From JAKALX01 sp964508715 (GTDB lineage: Bacteria > Chloroflexota > Dehalococcoidia > Tepidiformales > Tepidiformaceae), in NCBI GenBank assembly GCA_964508715.1, contig CAZDUX010000031.1:1-26431 (forward strand): DNA of 26,431 nt, written 5' to 3'. Under the pieces are notes generated by a model. It was not told the DNA's origin and searched no databases. It saw nothing but the letters and a program-made list of their open reading frames with translations. Below are positions 21,309-26,431 of the stretch, piece after piece. Positions within the stretch are counted from its first letter, which is position 1; every line of letters starts with the position of its first letter. Position numbers and translations under genes: made by a program.

Positions 21309-21845
21309 TCAGCGACCGAAGTCGGGACGAGGGTCAATTAGATCAGCTTGATTCCCGCGGACGTTGGTTCGTTCTTCGTCCAGGACGCCGTAACGGAACT
21401 GGTAGCGGACGACCTGGAGGCTGCCGATGCTTTGTTCACACACGCCAATCTCGAAGACCTACAGTGAACCGCCCGACGATACGGCCCGAGTGACGCGTGG
21501 CTGGAGTGCGCCCTGATGGCAATTGACCGAGGCGCGGAGCCCCACGAGGACCGTCGCTTACACAGCGTTCCCAGGGAGCGTGTGGTCCGGTGGAGAGCTT
21601 CCATTAGTAGTCGGGGGTCGATGAGTTCGACAGGTTTGGCAGTGAGGAGCGACCTGGCTCATAGACACGCCTGGCGGGCGCAGACATAGAGCAGTTTGCA
21701 GGCAGGGCGATGAAGCCGCCGAGAATGAGCGACGGGAGTGCATTTTCGGCCACGACAGTCTGTAAGCGATGCTGTCTTCGACCGATAACCTCTTACAAAC
21801 CCTACTCCGCAACCCGGCTATCGAGGTCAAGACCCACCGCGTACC
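21309..21845 (-). pseudogene. Stretch of short, broken reading frames
   Basis: About 540 nt without a full gene. On the minus strand, protein-like segments end at stops: one of 49 codons ending LIDPRPDFGR (21309-21455 region, preceded directly by TAG), and an earlier frame ending SSLPNLSNSSTPDY followed after its TAA by WKLSTGPHAPWERC in the same frame. None has a start with a ribosome site. The opposite strand of the first segment also reads acceptably, so coding strand is uncertain. Decayed genes are the simplest reading; no function is visible. Confidence 0.3.
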
Positions 21846-22838
21846 CTAAACGCCGTCCTGTAACGTGGCGGAACCGAGATCCAGGAAGACGTTCTCGCCC
21901 TGAACGCTGGACTCACCGAACTTCGGACGGAACAATTTCGATGCGGCAGCGCCGGCGTCGCGGCGGAAGTTGCTTAGTCTCGCATACGTCCAGTCGGGAT
22001 GGCATTGATTCCAATAAGCCATTCGCTCCGCCCAGGTACGCCGGGTAGGTGCATCAAGGGTGAAGAACGCCAGGTAGGCGTGTTTATCACCGAGCGATCT
22101 GTAGTTCTGCCCAACCACTTCTCGCTTGGCTTGCTGAAACGCTGCTTTGACCTCATCCACCGTCGCTGTCGGGTCTACACTCAGGAGAAGCCGGCTGACC
22201 GACGGCACGTCGGTGTTGGGTAGAAACGATACCGACACCATCGATACCAGCGGACAAGCATCATGGATCACAAAGCCCAGTGCCTGTTCGTATGACCACG
22301 GCAGCTCGGCACTCAGCCGGCCGGCAAGTCGCTCCAGCCAGGTACGTGTCGAGCTTGTAACGGGCCTCGGCGCTTGCCGGCGCTTCTCACCTTTCGCAGG
22401 GAGTTTGGAGGTCCTCCGGCGGTCAGCCGCTTTCATATGTTTCGAGACATCATCCCAGGTGGCTGAGAGCGAAAGCGGCTGACCGTTGAACACTTCGGCT
22501 CTGAACTTGAGAACCTCCTCATCTTTCTTCGCCCGGTCCCAGACGACAGCCGAAAGCACGCGTTGACGAAGCGTCTCTTCCTTTCGGCGCTCTGGCGGCG
22601 CGAATGAGTCCTTTGCGGAGCGGCGGCGCCCCCCCGGACCACGGGGTTGCTCATACACGTCCCGGTTGCGCCGCAGATGGTCGACAAGGAATTCGAGCGC
22701 ATCCTCGTCACCTCGAAGTACATCGTTGACGTAGCCGCGCTCGACGACCAGTTTCCACTCGGCGTCGGTGATTCGGCCCAGCACCTTCACGGCATCTTCG
22801 CGAACTCGCTGTTTCCCCTGGCTGGTGCTTCGAGTCAT
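21846..22838 (-). CDS. Hypothetical protein of the integrated element
   Basis: The 330-residue protein has no domain that I recognise. An N-terminal acidic helical region (about 10-60) is followed by a basic, probably disordered stretch (about 64-165, rich in Arg, Lys and Pro) and a C-terminal globular part (about 167-330) with VSRLLLSVDPTATVDEVKAAF, RSLGDKHAYLAFFTLD and WAERMAYWNQCHPDWTYARL. The last resembles a compact helical DNA-binding-like module, but this is only an impression. The ATG has AGGAAGG just upstream. It is divergent from the primase–helicase gene, and both share the palindromic operator region, which fits a replication or regulatory partner. Confidence 0.8.
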   Translation of the reverse strand: MTRSTSQGKQRVREDAVKVLGRITDAEWKLVVERGYVNDVLRGDEDALEFLVDHLRRNRDVYEQPRGPGGRRRSAKDSFAPPERRKEETLRQRVLSAVVWDRAKKDEEVLKFRAEVFNGQPLSLSATWDDVSKHMKAADRRRTSKLPAKGEKRRQAPRPVTSSTRTWLERLAGRLSAELPWSYEQALGFVIHDACPLVSMVSVSFLPNTDVPSVSRLLLSVDPTATVDEVKAAFQQAKREVVGQNYRSLGDKHAYLAFFTLDAPTRRTWAERMAYWNQCHPDWTYARLSNFRRDAGAAASKLFRPKFGESSVQGENVFLDLGSATLQDGV

Positions 22839-22861
22839 TCGCCTTCCTAACTTAAGAGCGG

Positions 22862-22898
22862 GTGATATGCATCACTTTATAGTATCTGAAAGTGATGC
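22862..22898. promoter_or_regulatory. Palindromic operator between divergent element genes
   Basis: A perfect 10-nt inverted repeat, GCATCACTTT (22869-22878) and AAAGTGATGC (22889-22898), surrounds a 10-nt centre. It overlaps a second palindrome, GTGAT (22862-22866) and ATCAC (22871-22875). So there are three GTGAT half-sites. TATAAA (minus strand, 22881-22876) falls within it. This is the layout of a repressor site controlling both divergent genes. Confidence 0.65.
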
Positions 22899-22952
22899 CG
22901 CTATTCTGGCAATATGTCTAGCTTATCTGTCATTTCCAGTCCTCATGGCGGT

Positions 22953-22972
22953 TGGGAGCAGGACTGCTCCCA
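22953..22972 (+). other. Short hairpin upstream of the primase–helicase gene
   Basis: TGGGAGCA (22953-22960) and TGCTCCCA (22965-22972) form a perfect 8-bp stem with a GGAC loop, about 48 nt before the preferred start at 23021. It could act in the mRNA leader or as a protein-binding site. Confidence 0.45.
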
Positions 22973-23020
22973 GCCCATCGCTGCGGCGGCACAGCAATCA
23001 GTCAGCCCGGCCACAGCCGA

Positions 23021-25972
23021 ATGACAAGTCAGCCATTCTCAGCCGAACAACGCGTCAGCGCAGAGCGACCGTGCGCAGTTTGCGGAAAGCCGGACTGGTG
23101 CGCCTTCAGCTCGAACGGTGCCTTCATCTTCTGCCAGCGACAGGAGTCCTGGAACGGCCTCAAGGCCATACGCCACACCGATGCAGGCTGGCTCTTTCCG
23201 CTGCAAGAGCCACTCGAGCCATTCGCGACCGCTCCTGCCGCCAGTGCAACATCATCGAAAGTGACGGGGCCAAAGAAGCCGCGCGCCGAACATCCCGAAC
23301 CCCTCGATCCCGACACGCTTGACCGTGTCTGGCACCGCATTGCCGACGTCTGCGGGCTGGATGACGTCGCGTTTGAAGAGATCACCATCAGGCGACAGTT
23401 CCCCAACGCTATGGAGTGCGGGGCTCTTTTCTTCTCATTGCCAAGGGCAGGCAACGAACTCGCACGTGTGATGGACACTCTCATTGCAGAGTTCGGCGAG
23501 GAGACCCTGAGCCGCGTGCCCGGCATCAACGTACAGTGCAAGAATTGTTCAGGTACTGGCATCGCTGGTGGCGTGAAGTGCCGTCGCTGCGGCGGTGGGG
23601 GAAAGCACCGCCCGAGTTTATGGTCCGTACGCGGAAAGCAGCACGACTTTGTCATCGTAGCCTGCGATGAACAGGGGCGCGCATGCTGGGCGACGCGAAG
23701 GCGCCTTCCATGGGATGAAGAGTCCGGCGACGCGAAGTACCTCCTGTTGTCAAGTTCGCGATCGGGAGAGGCAACGCTGAGCGGGCTCCCCCTCTATCAC
23801 ATCGCCGGGAAGAATCACGATAAGTCAACGGTTTACATCACCGAGGGGATCCTCAAGGCGGAAATCATCGCTGACCGACTCCAGTGCCCGGTCCTCGGGA
23901 TTTACAGCACTTCCGTCACTGGCCCAACACTCACCGAGATTACGCGAGTCGTGCGCGGATGGGGTTCGCAAACGGTGGTGATTGCCTTTGACGCAGACAA
24001 GTATGAACTCAAGGAGAGCGGTGAACTCAAGCGCCCCAATGTGCTCTTCGGCGAGAAGAAGCTCGTCGACGCCTTCCAAAACATCGCCGTTGTGTACTCC
24101 GCTGAGTGGGACCTCGCCGACGGGAAAGGGCTGGATGACCTCCTCGTCGCCGGCCATCTCCCCAAGCTAATTGAACGCTACGAGCCGCCACATCCCAGGC
24201 CACGTGTACCGCGCCCCTGTGCCCCCGTAGAGGCCACCATCCGCACCGCCAAACTCACTTCCGTGCGCAGAAAGGCGGCAGAGATCATCTCCAACGTCAT
24301 TCATGGGCAGGTAAACGACTCCATCCAGCGCGTCGCCCCGCCTCCAGGAACCGCCAAGACCGGGAGCGTCCTCCGCGCAATGGAGACGAGCCCGCTCAAC
24401 GTGATGATCGCGGTCTCGCGCCACGATCAGGCGAAGGAACTCGTGGCACGTGCCCATTCGGAAGAGTGCCAATGCGGAAAGACGCGGGGTGAGTGCCCGG
24501 ATCACCGCATCGTGCTCCACCACGATCGCGGCCGCTCCAAGGGCAACTGCGCGAACTACGACGTGGTGGAAGAGGCCATCAAGGCAGGATACGGCTCCCG
24601 TGTTGGCACGATCATCTGCGGCAGCGAAGCCAACCCGAAGTGCCCCCTGTTCAACGAGTGTGCCTATCAGGCCCAATTTCGCCGTCCCGGATCACATGTG
24701 GCGCCCATCGAGCTCGTCACTCAGAAGGTAACCTCGACACAGAACTACAGCGTGGTGGTGTTCGACGACATCGAGTCCGGCCGCTTGATCTCCAAGACCA
24801 TGGTCACCCCGGAGATGCTGACTGCTGCTCTCGCAAACAAGAAGGCGCGCAAGCTTCACCCGCTATTGCAAACCCTCCTGTATGCGGTGAATCGCACTTC
24901 ACGAGACGGGGTCTCTCACCGAGCCGCCTATGAGCTGCTCAATGAGGTGGCGCTTGGCATGGGGATGTCACTCGCTACGGTTCTTGCGTCTGTCCCGCGC
25001 ACACCTCGCTGGGTCCCGCAGAGCACAGTCGAGGGCTTTCGTTCAGCCATCCCCGGTCAAATTACAGAGTCGATCACGATGCTCAAAGAAGAACACCGGT
25101 GGTTTGAAACCGGAAACGAGTTCACGAGCGGGCTGTGCATCACGAGCGAAGGTATCGAGGTCGCGCGCCTGCAGATGCCGATGGCACGCGGAGACGGGAC
25201 GACAGCTCTCACCGGAGCATCCATCCTGGTACTGTCCTCGACTCCGGATCCCGTCCTCGGCCAATGGATCCAGGGGCTCGACACACCCATCATGCCCCCC
25301 TATCAGCCGGTGGTAGAGCTTCCCCCGCAGGTCCGTATCATCCAGGACGTGAGTGGCTTCTACGGCAAGGGCTCAATCCAGAGAAATGACCAGACAGCGC
25401 TCCTCCGGCGCGCTCAGGATTATGCGGACGAGTTCCGGACCAGGAACGTCGGCGTCGTCACTCACAAGGATTTGCAGAGGAGAGCGGCACTTGCCCTCGG
25501 ATTGCCGCTCGAGCGTGTGCTGTATTTTGGCAACATGCGCGGTGCAAATGCCCTCCGCGATGTCGACCTGCTCCTGGTTATCGGCACTCCAGCCATGTCC
25601 GACAGTGCCGCTTACCGGATGGCCTGCGCGGCCTTCCGTGGCCCATACAGTCCTCCTTCCAATCACCTTTGGATGCGAGCACATCCATATGAAGGTTGGC
25701 AGGACGAGGAAGGTCTTGGCCGCGAGGTCGAAGTGCTCGAATTCCGCGACCCCTCTGTCAACGGCATCTATGAAATCATGCGCCGTGACGAGCTCATTCA
25801 AGCGATTTACCGTTGCCGCCCATATGACCTTGCTGACCCTACTGGCGAACGATCGTCGCTGACCGTGGTACTGATCACGGAGCAGCCGGTCGAAGGGTTG
25901 CGAGTAGACGAGTTGAGGTTTCGCGGAAATGCGAAGCGCTCAGAGGAGGCAAGGCGCAATCGTGCTGCCTAG
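23021..25972 (+). CDS. Primase–helicase-like replication protein
   Basis: The 983-residue protein has an N-terminal four-Cys zinc site (Cys18, 21, 27, 38), a second CxxC-CxxC finger (QCKNC and KCRRCG, about 173-190), and a TOPRIM-like domain with Glu275 in VYITEGILKAE and the Asp pair in VVIAFDADKY (about 320-327). A helicase-like part follows: P-loop-like PPPGTAKT (about 440-447, with Ala for the usual Gly), a Cys-rich insert ending ICGSEANPKCPLFNECAYQ, Walker B VVVFDDIESG, and a C-terminal segment RVLYFGNMRGANALRDVDLLLVIG. It should prime and unwind DNA for the element. The frame is open to a TTG at 22952, but the ATG at 23021 precedes the domain and is preferred; no ribosome site is clear. 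Confidence 0.8.
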   Translation: MTSQPFSAEQRVSAERPCAVCGKPDWCAFSSNGAFIFCQRQESWNGLKAIRHTDAGWLFPLQEPLEPFATAPAASATSSKVTGPKKPRAEHPEPLDPDTLDRVWHRIADVCGLDDVAFEEITIRRQFPNAMECGALFFSLPRAGNELARVMDTLIAEFGEETLSRVPGINVQCKNCSGTGIAGGVKCRRCGGGGKHRPSLWSVRGKQHDFVIVACDEQGRACWATRRRLPWDEESGDAKYLLLSSSRSGEATLSGLPLYHIAGKNHDKSTVYITEGILKAEIIADRLQCPVLGIYSTSVTGPTLTEITRVVRGWGSQTVVIAFDADKYELKESGELKRPNVLFGEKKLVDAFQNIAVVYSAEWDLADGKGLDDLLVAGHLPKLIERYEPPHPRPRVPRPCAPVEATIRTAKLTSVRRKAAEIISNVIHGQVNDSIQRVAPPPGTAKTGSVLRAMETSPLNVMIAVSRHDQAKELVARAHSEECQCGKTRGECPDHRIVLHHDRGRSKGNCANYDVVEEAIKAGYGSRVGTIICGSEANPKCPLFNECAYQAQFRRPGSHVAPIELVTQKVTSTQNYSVVVFDDIESGRLISKTMVTPEMLTAALANKKARKLHPLLQTLLYAVNRTSRDGVSHRAAYELLNEVALGMGMSLATVLASVPRTPRWVPQSTVEGFRSAIPGQITESITMLKEEHRWFETGNEFTSGLCITSEGIEVARLQMPMARGDGTTALTGASILVLSSTPDPVLGQWIQGLDTPIMPPYQPVVELPPQVRIIQDVSGFYGKGSIQRNDQTALLRRAQDYADEFRTRNVGVVTHKDLQRRAALALGLPLERVLYFGNMRGANALRDVDLLLVIGTPAMSDSAAYRMACAAFRGPYSPPSNHLWMRAHPYEGWQDEEGLGREVEVLEFRDPSVNGIYEIMRRDELIQAIYRCRPYDLADPTGERSSLTVVLITEQPVEGLRVDELRFRGNAKRSEEARRNRAA

Positions 25973-26017
25973 TACGAGTAAATCCTCCTCATGATGCAAC
26001 GGTGCGTTCACATCAGG

Positions 26018-26085
26018 CTTTCGGCAGTCTGGCCTCCCACATGTATGTGGTCTCTTATACAGGTGTGCCTCTGGACTGCCGAAAG
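26018..26085. repeat. Long inverted repeat with inner hairpin
   Basis: CTTTCGGCAGTC (26018-26029) and GACTGCCGAAAG (26074-26085) are perfect 12-nt inverted repeats 44 nt apart. Between them a smaller palindrome, CCACATGTATGTGG (about 26037-26050), can fold. It starts 46 nt after the primase–helicase stop. It could be a terminator, an origin-type structure or an insertion remnant. The frames across it are not convincing genes. Confidence 0.55.
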
Positions 26086-26114
26086 TCAGCGGGGGGGCAA
26101 CCATCGCCCTGATC

Positions 26115-26158
26115 GTGATATGAACGCATATCTCAGCTGCTGGAAGCATCACTATAAT
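26115..26158 (+). promoter_or_regulatory. Second operator-like region with a TATAAT box
   Basis: GTGATATG (26115-26122) is followed by AACG and CATATC, forming a GATATG/CATATC palindrome (26117-26132). Further on, GCATCACT leads straight into TATAAT (26153-26158). Both GTGATATG and GCATCACT occur in the operator at 22862-22898, so the same regulator may act here. No downstream gene start is visible within the window. Confidence 0.4.
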
Positions 26159-26377
26159 AAGCAGCCCAAGATAGGAGTCAAGCTAACCGTACAGTTGCGA
26201 TCAGGTTTCCGGGAAGGCTGATACTCGGGCAACAATCGGCATTGGTCACTACCCAAAGCTAACCATGGTCGAGACGTGTCGGAAGGGCAAGACAGCAGAA
26301 GCACCCGGTCCGAGTAGTGATGACATAGTTTCGCGGCGTGTTGGGCTCTGTAGGGCGCCAGGGAGCCATAGATAGAC

Positions 26378-26431
26378 TGTCAATCGCCGGGGTGATGCCC
26401 GGGTCGATCGCCACAGTGATGCCCACCCCGT
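26378..26431. mobile_element. Possible IS21-like terminal repeats (partial)
   Basis: From TGTCAATCGCC onward there are two imperfect 24-nt direct repeats (26380-26403 and 26404-26427) sharing TC-ATCGCC and GTGATGCCC. Multiple short direct repeats just inside a TGT end are typical of IS21-family elements. The window stops here, so the transposase genes cannot be checked. The repeats also read as an 8-residue protein repeat on the minus strand. Confidence 0.3.

Larger units (their letters stand above)
20813..26431. mobile_element. Integrated element, left part (runs off the window)
   Basis: Everything right of the tRNA-Glu fragment appears to be an integrated plasmid- or phage-like element: a primase–helicase gene, a divergent 330-aa orphan, palindromic operators, a stretch of decayed frames and a possible IS end. 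Gene density is lower than on the left. No integrase is present; it should be near the far end or outside. The inner limits beyond the window cannot be seen. Confidence 0.65.

Noticed and set aside
22952..23020. The TTG start of the longest primase–helicase frame
   Set aside because: The extension is encoded partly by a perfect hairpin and is not domain-like; the ATG at 23021 lies just before the zinc site.
25940..26221. Small open frames on both strands after the primase–helicase gene
   Set aside because: Both span the nested inverted repeat, have no ribosome site, and look compositionally random.
26380..26431. A CRISPR array or the GATTG repeats as CRISPR
   Set aside because: Repeats are imperfect, adjacent without unique spacers, and no cas gene is in the window.

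Overview
The window is high-GC bacterial DNA and most resembles a member of the Chloroflexota. I infer this from the gene set (SipW/TasA-like surface operon, the xer–aroQ–pepQ–efp and xseA–xseB neighbourhoods), an EF-P whose tip loop reads GRGSA, and two genes whose -10 box lies exactly 6 nt before the ATG (leaderless transcription). No rRNA and no complete tRNA is present, so the assignment is an inference.

Region 1 (1–4.05 kb, minus strand) is a surface-fibre-type operon: a TasA/camelysin-like protein, a SipW-type signal peptidase, a membrane protein with a Ser/Thr/Pro-rich tail, and a DUF11-repeat protein with a C-terminal membrane anchor. A good promoter (4016–4043) sits about 318 nt before the first gene, and the leader can fold into at least four hairpins, so it may be an undescribed regulatory RNA. 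Region 2 (4.3–5.9 kb, minus) is a small operon of a zinc-ribbon membrane protein, a DinB-fold protein and a LON-substrate-binding-domain protein. Region 3 (6.06–8.93 kb, plus) holds an AfsR-like LuxR-type ATPase regulator and a small cupin. Region 4 (8.99–15.46 kb, mostly minus) is housekeeping: xer recombinase, aroQ, pepQ, efp, then xseA, xseB and a formyltransferase-fold gene in overlapping order, interrupted by one plus-strand nucleotidyltransferase. Short imperfect CGATTG repeats occur in several gaps here.

Region 5 (15.5–18.1 kb, minus) is the most interesting locus: an ABC/AAA-type ATPase with a DUF3696-like C-terminus, a PIN-like nuclease and an Rnl2-like RNA ligase, each overlapping the next by ATGA. 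One compact operon thus encodes a putative sensor ATPase, an RNA-cutting enzyme and an RNA-sealing enzyme, which suggests a conflict or RNA damage/repair system. A P3A-type H+-ATPase gene (18.2–20.6 kb) follows upstream.

Region 6 (20.8 kb to the right edge) is an integrated element. Its boundary is a 45-nt 3' fragment of a tRNA-Glu(UUC) gene next to a strong hairpin. The fragment's orientation places the element to the right and the host chromosome to the left; the intact tRNA-Glu and the integrase should lie beyond the window. The element carries a primase–helicase-like protein of about 983 aa, a divergent 330-aa protein of unknown function, a palindromic operator between them whose half-site words recur near 26.1 kb, a stretch of small or decayed reading frames, and at the extreme right edge a possible IS21-like end.
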